64,000 nt of DNA from Vulcanimicrobiota bacterium (GCA_013036095.1 JAAXCW010000003.1:186001-250000), one strand, 5' to 3'; numbered from the stretch's first letter, positions 54,143 to 63,900 are shown. Numbers and translations: made by a program. The notes: generated by a model from the letters alone, not told the origin.

Positions 54143-55329
54143 ATACGGCTTTCGAACGCAGCCTTCAGAGCGACATTGAAAAACTGAAAGCGGCCGGGAC
54201 GTACAAGACCTTACGGCACCTGACGACGCCGATGGCAGCCGAAGTGCATATGGAAGAAGCCGGCGATGTCATCGTGCTTTCCAGTAACAATTACCTCGGT
54301 CTCTCGGACGAAGCCGCGGTGATCGAAGCCGGCAAACGCGGTTTGGATACGTACGGCGCCGGCACGGCCTCGGTGCGCTTCATCTGCGGAACGTTTGATA
54401 TTCACCGGCAACTCGAAGACCGCATCGCCGAGTTTCTGCGGACGGAAGCCTCGCTTACGTACGTTTCTTGCTGGAACGCCAATACTGGACTCTTTCCGAC
54501 GATCTGCGATACCGGCTCGGCGATTCTCTCCGATGAGTTGAACCATGCGTCGATCATCGACGGCTGCCGCTTAGCCTCCAAATCCCGGCGCGAGCGCTAC
54601 AAGCACAGCGACATGCGCGACCTCGAAGAGAAACTGAAGGCCGTGCAAGGCTCGGCGCCGGTACTTATCGTTACCGACGGCGTCTTCTCGATGGAAGGCA
54701 GCCTGGCAAACCTTCCCGATATCGTCGAGCTTGCCAAGAAGTACGCGGCGGTCACGGTCGTTGACGATTCGCACGGCACGGGAGTGATGGGAAAGACCGG
54801 CCGCGGAACGATCGAGCATTTCGGTTTGGACGGACACGTCGATATCATCACGGGCACGCTGGGGAAGGCGCTGGGCGGAGCCGCGGGCGGATTCGTTGCG
54901 GGCAGTCATGCGCTGATCGATACGCTGATTCAAAAGTCGCGGCCCCAATTGTTTTCCAACGCCTTGCCGGCGACCGTAGCATGCAGTTCGCTCGAAGCCA
55001 TCGACTATCTCGACGCGCATCCGGAATTGGTTGACCGCCTGCGCGAGAACACGCGCTATTTCCGCGAGAATCTGGTGACTCTTGGGTTCAAGCCGCTGGA
55101 GGGAGAGAGCGCGATCGTTCCGATCATCGTCGGCGAGACGGCTTTTGCCATCGCGATGAGCGACCGGCTGCTGAAGCGGGGCGTCTTCGTGACGGGATTC
55201 GGCTTCCCGGTCGTACCCGAAGGCACGGCCCGCATTCGCGTGCAAATCAGCGCCAAGCTCACCAAGGACGAGATGGATCGCGCTTTGGCGGCTTTTGCCG
55301 GCGTCGGAAAAGAGGTCGGCCTAATCTAA
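54139..55329 (+). CDS. kbl: Glycine C-acetyltransferase (2-amino-3-ketobutyrate CoA ligase)
   Basis: Kbl splits 2-amino-3-ketobutyrate with CoA into glycine and acetyl-CoA, completing threonine catabolism. The PLP enzyme has LSSNNYLGLSD, YGAGTASVRFICGT, VDDSHGTGVMG and TGTLGKALGGAAGGF with the PLP Lys. The C-terminal RIRVQISAKLTKDEMDRAL is typical. The GTG start at 54139 overlaps tdh. Length 396 is normal for the alpha-oxoamine synthase family. Confidence 0.95.
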   Translation: MNTAFERSLQSDIEKLKAAGTYKTLRHLTTPMAAEVHMEEAGDVIVLSSNNYLGLSDEAAVIEAGKRGLDTYGAGTASVRFICGTFDIHRQLEDRIAEFLRTEASLTYVSCWNANTGLFPTICDTGSAILSDELNHASIIDGCRLASKSRRERYKHSDMRDLEEKLKAVQGSAPVLIVTDGVFSMEGSLANLPDIVELAKKYAAVTVVDDSHGTGVMGKTGRGTIEHFGLDGHVDIITGTLGKALGGAAGGFVAGSHALIDTLIQKSRPQLFSNALPATVACSSLEAIDYLDAHPELVDRLRENTRYFRENLVTLGFKPLEGESAIVPIIVGETAFAIAMSDRLLKRGVFVTGFGFPVVPEGTARIRVQISAKLTKDEMDRALAAFAGVGKEVGLI

Positions 55330-55348
55330 GAGAGGGAGCCACTTCAGC

Positions 55349-56329
55349 ATGAGGAGCTTATACGCACTCCTGATTGGCGCATTGCTGCTCAGCAGCGCGC
55401 TTCCGTCGACTGCACAAACAACGCCCACGCCGCTGCCCTCCCCTGCGCCGCAGCCGGCCGCGACTTTCGTTGCGCCGCCGGACTGGGTGCAACTGCCGCG
55501 CGGATTCACGCTTACCGAGATCAAAAATCTCTGGCAGGGTCCGAAAATGAAAAACGGCCGGGGCGGCAGTGGAGTCTTCGGCCAAGCCGTTCTCCCGATT
55601 CCTTCCGGGATCGTTTCCGCCGGTATCGCGCAACTTCGAAGCGCGCTTTCGCACTCAAAAACGCCGTTGAGCGCAACCACGAAGTCAGCGAGTATTTGCG
55701 GTACGAGCGCGAGCGTTTCGACCGTGCGGTTCGGCAAGGGTTCGAGCGCCGCGATCGTCGAGACGACGACGCTTTCGCAACGCGGAACCACTTACGCGAC
55801 GGTGTACGTCAGAACCGCCGGGCTGCAGCCGGATCCCGGAATTGAGTCGGCCGTGCGTAACGGGTGTCCGCTCCCAACAGGTGATTTGCCCGACGTGACT
55901 CCGCCTGCCGGTTGGAATGCCGTGCAGAAGGGTTTAGACTTCGAACTTGCCGGCATTTGGCTCGGCAACGCGCCGCTGCAGGTCATGTTGATGCTGAAAG
56001 CGCGCGGGCTGCCGAACCTCATGTCGGCGGCAGCGATGGCGCCTGCGACAACGTCGGGCCAGCAGCACGGCGTGAAATATCGCGCGTCGGTTCAAAAGCT
56101 GAAATTTTGCGGAACGCCTGGTTTGCTGGCGACGGCGCAATTTACCGTGCCGCCCGGCTTCGGCATGACGTCCAGTTTGGCGGCCGCTCAAGGGACGGAC
56201 GGCACGTTCATCCTGTGGTATTCGCATCCGTCAAACTATACGGATGCTGGAGCTCAGCAATCCATGCGCACGCTGTGCGCCGGCGCGCCACTTCCGGCTC
56301 CCTCAGGCAGTCCGCTGCCATTTCCGTAG
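55349..56329 (+). CDS. Secreted protein with two copies of a cysteine-containing module
   Basis: The 326-residue protein has a signal peptide (MRSLYALLIGALLLSSALPSTAQ) and a Pro-rich spacer. Two related modules follow (about 40-175 and 180-315). Each begins with a PPxxW or PPAGW strand, has a mid-module Cys (SICGT, KFCGT) and ends with Cys after a helix (VRNGCP, RTLCAG), so each probably holds one disulfide. The same module occurs twice in the protein at 57451-58464. I know no named family. It flanks the broken multicopper oxidase. Confidence 0.65.
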   Translation: MRSLYALLIGALLLSSALPSTAQTTPTPLPSPAPQPAATFVAPPDWVQLPRGFTLTEIKNLWQGPKMKNGRGGSGVFGQAVLPIPSGIVSAGIAQLRSALSHSKTPLSATTKSASICGTSASVSTVRFGKGSSAAIVETTTLSQRGTTYATVYVRTAGLQPDPGIESAVRNGCPLPTGDLPDVTPPAGWNAVQKGLDFELAGIWLGNAPLQVMLMLKARGLPNLMSAAAMAPATTSGQQHGVKYRASVQKLKFCGTPGLLATAQFTVPPGFGMTSSLAAAQGTDGTFILWYSHPSNYTDAGAQQSMRTLCAGAPLPAPSGSPLPFP

Positions 56330-56352
56330 AGCTTCAGTATCGGAGAGTTAGA

Positions 56353-57434
56353 ACGAAAAAAAACCTGGGGTTAGCTCTTTTTGCGACGGCAATCGTTTGT
56401 TTCGCCGGCGCCCCGGCGGCCGCGCGGACGCGCACGTACTATATCGCCGCGCAGGAAGTGCAGTGGAACTACGCGCCGGGCGGCGTGAACAAGATCACGG
56501 GCGCGCCGGTCCAAAAAGTTCCGATCGATTTTCTTGGGTGGACCTATACAAAAGCGACGTACATGCCTTACGCGGATAGCGCGTTTACGAAACCCATCGC
56601 AAAGCCGTCGTACTTCGGCATTCTCGGGCCGGTCGTCCGCGCTGAGGTCGGAGATACCATTGTCGTTTTTTTCAAAAACCAAACGCGGTTCCCGCAGAGC
56701 ATTCACGCGCACGGCGTTTTCTACAACAAAGCCTCCGAAGGCGCGCCCTATCGCGACGGCGTGAGCACCGCGGCTAAAGGCGGCGATTCGGTAGCGCCGG
56801 GTGCGACTTTCCGTTACGTCTGGCAAGTGCCCGCGCGCGCCGGTCCGGATCGCATGGACGAGAGCTCCGTGCTGTGGATGTACCATTCGCACGTTGATGA
56901 AGTTGCCGATATAAGTGCCGGATTGGTCGGCCCGATGATTATCACGCGCAAGGGTATGGCGCGCCCCGACGGATCGCCCAGGGACGTCGATCGCGAAGTC
57001 TTTGCGATGTTTGCGCTCAACGACGAAAACCAAAGCATCTACATGCCGGAAAACCTGAAGCGTTCGAAGAGCGCGCGCAGATACCGGATGCAGAACGCTT
57101 CAATCCGTTCGGGGTTTTTTATCCGACGAATGAAATCCCAAGTATCAATTTCTTCGTGTACGGGACGATGCCGATGCCCGAACTGAAAGTCGGGCAGCGC
57201 GTACGCTGGTACTTAATGGCCGACGCCAGCGACGCGTTCGATATTCACGTTATCCACTGGCACGGTAACGACGCCTCCAGCAACGGCATGCGAACCGACG
57301 CGGTGCAAGTGCTGCCGGCGGGTATGGCCATAGCCGACATGTTGCCCGACAATCCGGGTATCTGGCTCTTTCACTGCCACGTGAACTTCCATTTGGTAGG
57401 CGGAATGATCGCGCGCTATCGGGTGACGCGTTAG
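56353..57434 (+). pseudogene. Multicopper oxidase-like gene with start loss and frameshift
   Basis: The first part encodes a signal peptide (KKNLGLALFATAIVCFAGAPAAA) and a cupredoxin half with SIHAHGVFYN and MYHSHVDE copper motifs. The second part, in another frame, has HVIHWHGN and WLFHCHVNFHLVGG. Between 57045 and 57070 the frame must step by one base to join IYMPENLK to EERAQIPDAERFNPFG and FYPTNEIPSINFFVYG. In addition, the position expected for the start, 56353-56355, reads ACG after a good GGAGAG; ATG there would give a perfect signal peptide. Two lesions suggest decay, though sequencing error or non-ATG initiation is not excluded. Confidence 0.75.
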
Positions 57435-57450
57435 CGGGTAAAGCCGCCCT

Positions 57451-58464
57451 ATGGGGTTCACAACAACTGTCCTGGCCATTGCGTGGCTGGCCGTCTTTAC
57501 TCCGAGCGCGAGCCCAAGTCCGGGCCCAAGTCCGGGCGTAAGCCCGACTCCGGCGGCGCGTCCGGCGCCGCTTTTCACGGTCCCCAAGTCGTGGACGAAG
57601 ATTAAGTCTGCTCACGGCCTAAGCGGGCTGGTCGATCTCGGCAGCTACGCTTTCGCTCGCAACGGTTACACGCAGGGGTTCAACGTGCTCGAAGCATCTT
57701 CGGCGGGACTAGACGTCGACGAAATTACAAAAATCAATCTCGCGGACTTGGCGAAAGCCGAGAAGCATTTTCGTCTGCTCTCGCAGCAAACGGTTCCTCT
57801 TTGCAACGGCCAGCACGGGCAACTCGTAAAATATCGAGCCGACGACGGAGGTAAACAATTGACCTTTGAGCAGCTCTTCGCCGTCTCGGGAACGAAGGGC
57901 TACGTGGTCACATACAGCCGCGGGTCGGCGCAGCAAGACGATGCGCAGGCGCTAGCCGCGTTGCACTCGCTCTGTCCGCCGCTTGCGCCCGCCGTAGCGG
58001 CGGATACATCGCCCGTACCGTTCACCGCACCTGCGGGTTGGCAACGCATTAATCCGGCAGCAATTCAAACGGATGTCCAAGGCATCATCGCATTTTGGAT
58101 TCACCCGGGCGGCGGCAGCGTTCCCGACACGCTCAATGTGGTGAAGGCCGATTCCCACATCGGTTCGTTGACCTCTTCGGCTCTTGGCGATGTGCTTGAC
58201 GCTGCGGTGAAACAAAAGTTTCCTGAGGCTGTAATGCGGCGAAGCCACGCGGAGATGGTTTGCAGCGGGTCCGTCAGCGGCTGGTATTTGGAGTATGCCG
58301 TCAACTTGAAAGGCATCGATTTCATCCTGGAACAAGCCGTCGCTTTTGCAGAAAACGTTCAGTATGCCGCGACATACGGGCGTGCCGCGACCCAGCCGGA
58401 AGATCCGGCCGCCCGCCGCGCACTCGATACGCTTTGTCCGGCAGGAGCGCAAATTTCGTCGTGA
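57451..58464 (+). CDS. Secreted protein with two copies of the cysteine-containing module
   Basis: The 337-residue protein begins with a hydrophobic export signal, followed by a Ser/Pro repeat (SPSPGPSPGVSPTP). Two modules follow, beginning FTVPKSWTKI and FTAPAGWQRI. Each has a middle Cys (VPLCNGQ, MVCSGS) and ends ALxxLCP or ALDTLCP. This matches the module in the gene at 55349. The two genes bracket the multicopper oxidase remnant, so all three may have served one envelope function. The stop precedes the terminator of the opposing tRNA by seven bases. Confidence 0.65.
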   Translation: MGFTTTVLAIAWLAVFTPSASPSPGPSPGVSPTPAARPAPLFTVPKSWTKIKSAHGLSGLVDLGSYAFARNGYTQGFNVLEASSAGLDVDEITKINLADLAKAEKHFRLLSQQTVPLCNGQHGQLVKYRADDGGKQLTFEQLFAVSGTKGYVVTYSRGSAQQDDAQALAALHSLCPPLAPAVAADTSPVPFTAPAGWQRINPAAIQTDVQGIIAFWIHPGGGSVPDTLNVVKADSHIGSLTSSALGDVLDAAVKQKFPEAVMRRSHAEMVCSGSVSGWYLEYAVNLKGIDFILEQAVAFAENVQYAATYGRAATQPEDPAARRALDTLCPAGAQISS

Positions 58465-58470
58465 AGGCGT

Positions 58471-58511
58471 AAAAAGAAACAGGCCGAGAAACGAATCGTT
58501 CCTGGGCCTGT
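58471..58511 (-). terminator. Terminator of the initiator tRNA gene
   Basis: On the minus strand ACAGGCC and GGCCTGT form a stem (plus-strand 58505-58511 and 58479-58485), with a smaller AACG/CGTT stem in the loop, followed by TTCTTTTT. It begins about six bases after the tRNA 3' end and also faces the convergent secreted-protein gene. Confidence 0.75.
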
Positions 58512-58516
58512 CGTCA

Positions 58517-58593
<77 letters not shown>

Positions 58594-58613
58594 GCGGAAG
58601 ACTCTTATACGGT

Positions 58614-59657
58614 ATGATGACGCCTGAACTCCTGCGGACCATGCCCAAAGTGCAGTTGCACTGCCATCTGGAGGGTACGCTGCGCGCGGCTACGTTCATA
58701 GACCTCGCGCGCACGCACGGAGTTGCATTGACCTATCGCCCCCACGATGCCGGGCCGTTCCCGGTCGACGGGCCGCTCGCCGATACGGCTCATCCCTACG
58801 CTTTCAAGGATTTCGAAGGGTTTTTACTGACCTTCGCCGCTGTCAGCCGCTCGCTCGCGGAGCCGGCCGATTACCAGCTGCTTGCGTCGCAGTACGTCGA
58901 GGATGCGATCGCGCAGAACGTCATGTATGCCGAAATCTTTGTCTCACCGTCGGTCTGGCGGTTCTTTAACAAGAACATCGATATGCGGGCGTGCATGAGT
59001 GCAATTCGCCAGGCGTGTGAAGCGCGCAAGTCAGACGGCATCGAAACCGCTTTCATCGTCGATTTGACGCGCAACTTCGGGGTCGAGAGTGCGATGCAGA
59101 CGGCACGGCTGGCCGTGGAAATGCAAGACTTGGGCGTGATTGGCGTCGGCCTCGGCGGCGACGAGGCGCACTATCCGGCGGAACTGTTTGAAAGCTGTTT
59201 CGATTTCGCCCGCGCCAACGGTTTACACTGCGTTGCGCATGCGGGCGAGAGCGCCGGGGCGGCGAGCGTGCGCGCCGCGGTCGAGATGCTTCGCGCCGAA
59301 CGCATCGGTCATGGGATCCGTGCACTTGAAGATCCCGCGGTCGTGCGGCTACTGGTTCAGAAGAAGATTCCGCTGGAAGTCTGTCCGACGTCGAATTTTC
59401 TGACGGGCGTTGCCATTGGCGAAGCGCCGCATCCACTGGTCGATCTCGACGCTGCGGGCTGTATCGTCACGATCGACGCGGATGACCCGGCAATTTTCCG
59501 GACGACGCTGACCGATGAGCTTGCATACGCCGCCGAAGTTGCCGGCGACGACGCGCCGCTGCGCTTTACGCGCAATGCGATCGACGCCGCCTTTGCGTCC
59601 CCGCAAACGAAAACGCACCTACGGGAGCGCCTCGCCTCGTTCAGCCCGGAAGCCTAA
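58614..59657 (+). CDS. add: Adenosine deaminase
   Basis: The enzyme deaminates adenosine to inosine. The metal-binding MPKVQLHCHLEGTLR opens the domain. GVGLGGDEAHYP (near 180), HAGESAGAASVRAAVEML (near 203; catalytic Glu), RIGHGIRALEDP and the TIDADDPAIF Asp pair complete the active site. The length of about 347 residues fits. ATGs at 58614 and 58617 are both possible, as is 58641, which gives the shortest family-like N-terminus. A distinct ribosome binding site is not seen. Confidence 0.93.
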   Translation: MMTPELLRTMPKVQLHCHLEGTLRAATFIDLARTHGVALTYRPHDAGPFPVDGPLADTAHPYAFKDFEGFLLTFAAVSRSLAEPADYQLLASQYVEDAIAQNVMYAEIFVSPSVWRFFNKNIDMRACMSAIRQACEARKSDGIETAFIVDLTRNFGVESAMQTARLAVEMQDLGVIGVGLGGDEAHYPAELFESCFDFARANGLHCVAHAGESAGAASVRAAVEMLRAERIGHGIRALEDPAVVRLLVQKKIPLEVCPTSNFLTGVAIGEAPHPLVDLDAAGCIVTIDADDPAIFRTTLTDELAYAAEVAGDDAPLRFTRNAIDAAFASPQTKTHLRERLASFSPEA

Positions 59658-59680
59658 GCCCGGCGTCGAAAGGTTCGGCC

Positions 59681-60346
59681 ATGTCGGGGCACAGTCACTT
59701 CGCGGAATCCACCGAGGAGTATCTCGAGGCGGTCTACAGGCTTGAACGCGAAGGGCCCGGAGTCACGACATCGGGGCTGGCTTCGGAATTGGGCGTCGCA
59801 CCCGGTTCGGTTTCGGGCATGCTCAAGAAGCTCGCGTCCGAGGGCTATCTCGAATACGTTGCGCGCGGCGAAGTAAAATTGACGCAAACGGGACTGGAGG
59901 TTGCCGTTCGCGTCGTGCGGCGGCACCGGCTGGCGGAGTGTCTGCTCACCAACGTTTTGGGCATGCCGTGGGACGAAGTGCAATCCGAAGCGTGCATGCT
60001 TGAGCACGCGATCACCGAAAAGATGGAAGCGCGCCTGATCGAGATTTTGGGCGATCCCAAGGTCTGTCCGCACGGCTTGCCGATTCCCCCCAAAGACTTG
60101 AGCACGCCGCAGCGCGCCGGCGTTCCGCTCGCGCAGATCGAAGTCGGCAGCGACGCGATCGTGCAAGGCGTTACCGAAGAAGTTCCGGAGATCTTGCGCT
60201 ACTTGGGGGACGTCGGTTTGAGGCCGGGCGCGCACGTCACCGTCCACGAGAAAGCGCCGCTCGGCGGACCGATGACCGTTGAGGTGGAGAAGCGCCGCCA
60301 CGCCATCTCACTCGAACTCGCGCGCATGGTCATGGTGGCCGGTTGA
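59681..60346 (+). CDS. DtxR/MntR-family metal-dependent regulator
   Basis: The 221-residue repressor has the N-terminal winged helix STEEYLEAVYRLEREGPGVTTSGLASELGVAPGSVSGMLKKL, a dimerisation/metal domain with RHRLAECLLTNVLGMPWDEVQSEACMLEHAI (Glu, Cys and His metal ligands) and the CPHGLPIP motif. A C-terminal FeoA/SH3-like domain (about 150-220) is present, as in DtxR and IdeR. It probably senses Fe(II) or Mn(II). The Cys in EACMLEH favours an iron-type site, but this is not decisive. It overlaps the rhomboid gene by four bases. Confidence 0.9.
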   Translation: MSGHSHFAESTEEYLEAVYRLEREGPGVTTSGLASELGVAPGSVSGMLKKLASEGYLEYVARGEVKLTQTGLEVAVRVVRRHRLAECLLTNVLGMPWDEVQSEACMLEHAITEKMEARLIEILGDPKVCPHGLPIPPKDLSTPQRAGVPLAQIEVGSDAIVQGVTEEVPEILRYLGDVGLRPGAHVTVHEKAPLGGPMTVEVEKRRHAISLELARMVMVAG

Positions 60347-60975
60347 TCACTCGCTTTCTCATCCTTCTGAACGTCATCGGTTTTCTGTGGGAAATGTATG
60401 CCGGTGGGCCCGGCGTATTTGGCGGAAATATTCCCGCGAACTCGCACGTCATCGATGGAATGCTCGCGCCGATAACCATCACGCGGGACCATCAGTATTA
60501 CCGCATTTTCACCTCTGCGTTCTTGCACGGCAGCATCATCCACATCGGCGTGAACATGCTCTCCCTCTATTGGCTTGGGAGATTTATTGAAGCAGCGCTG
60601 GGCCCGATGCGCATGCTTGCGGTCTACGTCGGGTCGCTGTTGGGCGCGGGAATGGCAATCATATTTTTCTCCCCGCCCGATGCGGCCACGCTTGGTGCAA
60701 GCGGCGCGATCTTCGGTCTGTTCGGCGCGTTGTTCGCAATCGGTTTGAAACTGGGCGAACGCGGCGGCGGACTGATCCGCTCGAACATCGGCATTTTGGT
60801 TATCAATCTGGTCTATTCGTTCTCTTTTCCCGGTATTTCTTGGCAGGCGCACATCGGCGGCCTCATCACCGGCTTTCTCCTGACGCTGGCGCTCTTTTGG
60901 CCGCCCCGGCCGGTTTGGACGCGCGCGTATGACCCGAGCACCGGCGCAGTGTACGAGTCGCAACTCGAGTCGTGA
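60343..60975 (+). CDS. Rhomboid-family intramembrane serine protease
   Basis: The 210-residue membrane protein has six predicted helices. The catalytic dyad is S120 in LGASGAIFGLFGA and H170 in WQAHIGGLITG. The upstream HxxxN motif (H67-x3-N71 in IIHIGVNMLSLYWLG) supplies the oxyanion residues. It is expected to cut single-pass membrane proteins. The TTG start overlaps the DtxR-type stop (TTGA), and its end overlaps the helicase gene. Confidence 0.92.
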   Translation: MITRFLILLNVIGFLWEMYAGGPGVFGGNIPANSHVIDGMLAPITITRDHQYYRIFTSAFLHGSIIHIGVNMLSLYWLGRFIEAALGPMRMLAVYVGSLLGAGMAIIFFSPPDAATLGASGAIFGLFGALFAIGLKLGERGGGLIRSNIGILVINLVYSFSFPGISWQAHIGGLITGFLLTLALFWPPRPVWTRAYDPSTGAVYESQLES

Positions 60976-62879
60976 CGGCGATCGACGAGGTCTTCGCGCC
61001 GGGCGGTCCGATCGAAAAGTCGCTCGCCGGGTTTGAATCGCGCCCCGGTCAGCTGCAGATGGCGCAGCTTATCGAGCGCGGCTTCCTTGAGGGCATGCAC
61101 ACGATCGTCGAAGCCGGAACCGGCGTCGGCAAATCGCTCGCATATCTTGTGCCCGCGCTGCGCAGCGGAAAGAAGATTCTCGTTTCGACCGGTACGATTG
61201 CTCTACAGGAGCAGCTCTACAACAAAGATATTCCGCTCGTTACGCACGCACTCGACATCCCGGCGCGCGTAACGCTGCTCAAAGGCCGCAATCATTATCT
61301 CTGCAAGCAGAAGTTAGAGAACATGCGGGCGGACCGGCTGCTCGCTCCTTCGCGCAAGATGCAGCAGATGTGGGAATGGGGCGCGCGCACCCAGACGGGC
61401 GATCGTGCCGAGTTGCCGTTCCTGCCGGCGTATGATGAGTGGGAGCAGCTGGACGCAGACGCCGACGACTGCGTCGGCGAGTATTGCGAGCACTTCCGCG
61501 AGTGCTTTTTCTTCAAGAAACGCGACGAGGCGAAATTTGCTGACGTCGTCATCGTCAACCACGCGTTGTTTTTCTTGGATCTCGCGATGGGCGGCGGCCT
61601 CTTGCCTCCCTACGATTTCGTGATACTCGATGAAGCCCATCAGTGCGAACGCTGGGCGACCGCGGCGCTGACAGCCACGCTCTCGCGCGGCACGATCGGG
61701 CGCATGATGCGCAAACTTCACCGCTCGTATACCGTTCCCGGACATTTCGACGCCGAGTTCGAGCGTGGGCTGCGCGGGTTTGAATCGGCGCTTGCGAGTG
61801 TGCCGGGCGACCGCTATCCGCTGCACGCGAACGAATCGGCGTGGCCTGCGCTGGAGACTCTGCGCGATTCGTTATACAAGTTGGAGAATTGGCTATACGC
61901 GAGTTGGCACGATGCGCTTAAACGCAAGCCGCAGAACGACGCGGAAGCCGAGCGCCGGCGCGATCTGGCGATGCGAGCCATTTTGGCGCATCAGGCCACG
62001 ATCGAGCGCGCGCAAGCGCCGAGTGATGCCGCCATCGCCTGGGTGGAGCGCTCGGAGGCGGACAGCTCCTACCAACTGAACAGCGCGCCGTACGATGTGT
62101 CGGAGTATCTGCGAGCAATGCTTTTTGAACGGACGCAGAGCGTTGTGCTTACCAGCGCGACCATCGCCGACAGTGGCTCGGAAGACGGCGCATTCGAGTT
62201 TCTCAAGCGGTCGCTGGGCGTTAACGAAGCGCAAGAGCTGATCGCGCCATCGCCGTTCGACTATCCGTCACAAGCGCGCCTCTACGTCGCGCCACCCGAG
62301 CTCAATCCGAAGATGCCGCATTTTGCCAAACTCGCCGCGCCCCTCGTGGAGGAGTGCTTGGATCGCAGCCGCGGCCGCGCGTTTGTGCTCTTTACCTCGC
62401 ACGCGCGTCTGCGCGAAGTCTACGCGCTGCTGCGCGAGCGGATCCCGTTTCCCGTGAGGCTGCAGGGCGAACTTCCGCGTATGCATTTGCTGGAATGGTT
62501 CCGCACGACGCCCAATGCGGTTCTGTTCGCGACCGGTACGTTTTGGGAAGGTATCGACGTGGTCGGCGAGCAGTTATCGTGCGTGATTATCGACCGGCTG
62601 CCATTCCCATCGCCGGGCGATCCGCTCGTGCAGGCGCGGATAGAGTCGCTGGAAGCTCGGGGCCTAAGCGGTTTCGATAATTACATGATCCCGTCGGCGA
62701 TCGTAAGGCTCAAACAAGGCTTTGGGCGGCTGGTGCGCAGCAAGAACGATCGCGGCATGGTGGCGCTGCTCGATGGGCGCGCTGCTTCATCGCGGTACGG
62801 CGAACTCATTCTGCGCGCGCTGCCGCCGGCTACACGTATCACCCACCTCGATGAACTTACGGAGTTTTTTAACGCATGA
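60972..62879 (+). CDS. dinG: DinG/XPD-type Fe-S DNA helicase
   Basis: The 635-residue superfamily 2 helicase has Walker A AGTGVGKS (48-55), four cysteines C111, C167, C172 and C178 spaced as in the XPD/DinG iron-sulfur domain, VVIVNHALF, the DEAH box FVILDEAHQCE, TSATI in motif III, and the late motifs TGTFWEGIDVVGEQL and RLKQGFGRLVRS. It would unwind damaged or structured DNA 5' to 3'. The start is GTG at 60972. It overlaps the preceding and following genes by four bases each. Confidence 0.92.
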   Translation: MTAIDEVFAPGGPIEKSLAGFESRPGQLQMAQLIERGFLEGMHTIVEAGTGVGKSLAYLVPALRSGKKILVSTGTIALQEQLYNKDIPLVTHALDIPARVTLLKGRNHYLCKQKLENMRADRLLAPSRKMQQMWEWGARTQTGDRAELPFLPAYDEWEQLDADADDCVGEYCEHFRECFFFKKRDEAKFADVVIVNHALFFLDLAMGGGLLPPYDFVILDEAHQCERWATAALTATLSRGTIGRMMRKLHRSYTVPGHFDAEFERGLRGFESALASVPGDRYPLHANESAWPALETLRDSLYKLENWLYASWHDALKRKPQNDAEAERRRDLAMRAILAHQATIERAQAPSDAAIAWVERSEADSSYQLNSAPYDVSEYLRAMLFERTQSVVLTSATIADSGSEDGAFEFLKRSLGVNEAQELIAPSPFDYPSQARLYVAPPELNPKMPHFAKLAAPLVEECLDRSRGRAFVLFTSHARLREVYALLRERIPFPVRLQGELPRMHLLEWFRTTPNAVLFATGTFWEGIDVVGEQLSCVIIDRLPFPSPGDPLVQARIESLEARGLSGFDNYMIPSAIVRLKQGFGRLVRSKNDRGMVALLDGRAASSRYGELILRALPPATRITHLDELTEFFNA

Positions 62880-63895
62880 AACGAATCGCAAGTCTTATCC
62901 TCGCCGCGCTCTGCGCGGTCCCCGCGCCTGCGCTCGCATGGGGATCGAAGGGCCATGAAATCATCGGACAGCTGGCGGGTTCGTCGCTCCCGTCGACGTT
63001 ACCGGCGTTCATGCGGACCATGTCCGCGCAGTATGAATTGATGTACCTGGGGCCTGAATTGGATCGCCTCAAGGGTTCGGGCACCGCATGGGATGCCGAA
63101 GTCGACCCGGGGCATTACGTCGATTTGGACGACAGCGGAATGATCGCGGGCGCAATCTCACTGCAAAAGTTGCCGTCGAGCCGCGAGGACTACGACACGG
63201 CGCTCCGGGCCGCCGGCACCGATCAATACCGTCAAGGGTACTCGCCATATGCGATCATTGAGGGTTGGGAACAGCTCAGGTACGACTTTGCATACTGGCG
63301 CGTCGACAACTATCGTGCGGTGCACGGCGCTCTTGCCGCCGTACGCGCCGAGGGAGCCACGAATCGCGCCATCGACCAAGCGCTGATTCTGCGCGACGCC
63401 GGTGTGTGGGGGCACTTTGTCGAGGATGCGTGCCAGCCGCTGCACGTTACCATTCATTTCAACGGGTGGGGCAAGTATCCCAACCCGAACGGTTATACGG
63501 AGGCGCAAAACACGCACTCGTTTTTTGAGAGCACCTTTGTCAATCGCTATGTGTCACCTAGCGCCGTAAAGCAACTTATGGTCCCTTCGATGATGATGGC
63601 GCCGGATAAACTGTTGACGCAAGATCAAATCGCGGCGCTCGTTGCCGGCTACATTCAGGGATCGCTGCACGCCGTTGGGCCGCTCTATGATATCGAAAAG
63701 GCCGGCGGCTTCGCGAATGGCTCGCCGGCAGCCGTCAAGTTCACGGCAACGCAGCTCGCGCGCGGTGCCGACGAACTGCGCGATCTTATAACGCTGGCTT
63801 GGTACGACAGTTTAAACGCTAAGGTCGGCTATCCGTACCAAAGCGTGCGCGATATCCTAAACGGGGCACCGCCACCGAAGGGCAGCGGCGGCTAA
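62876..63895 (+). CDS. S1/P1-type zinc nuclease, secreted
   Basis: The 339-residue protein has a signal peptide (KRIASLILAALCAVPAPALA) directly followed by the mature N-terminal Trp of the family (WGSKGHEIIGQLA), which ligates zinc. Other zinc-binding motifs are DPGHYVDLDD and WGHFVEDACQPLHV. Family members cut single-stranded DNA and RNA or act as 3'-nucleotidases. The start overlaps the DinG stop (ATGA). It is likely periplasmic and may serve in nucleotide or phosphate scavenging. Confidence 0.9.
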   Translation: MKRIASLILAALCAVPAPALAWGSKGHEIIGQLAGSSLPSTLPAFMRTMSAQYELMYLGPELDRLKGSGTAWDAEVDPGHYVDLDDSGMIAGAISLQKLPSSREDYDTALRAAGTDQYRQGYSPYAIIEGWEQLRYDFAYWRVDNYRAVHGALAAVRAEGATNRAIDQALILRDAGVWGHFVEDACQPLHVTIHFNGWGKYPNPNGYTEAQNTHSFFESTFVNRYVSPSAVKQLMVPSMMMAPDKLLTQDQIAALVAGYIQGSLHAVGPLYDIEKAGGFANGSPAAVKFTATQLARGADELRDLITLAWYDSLNAKVGYPYQSVRDILNGAPPPKGSGG

Positions 63896-63900
63896 GCGCA

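Noticed and set aside
57045-57070. Programmed frameshift in the multicopper oxidase
   Set aside because: No X-XXY-YYZ slippery heptamer is found in frame, and the gene also lacks a normal start codon, so mutation or sequencing error fits better.
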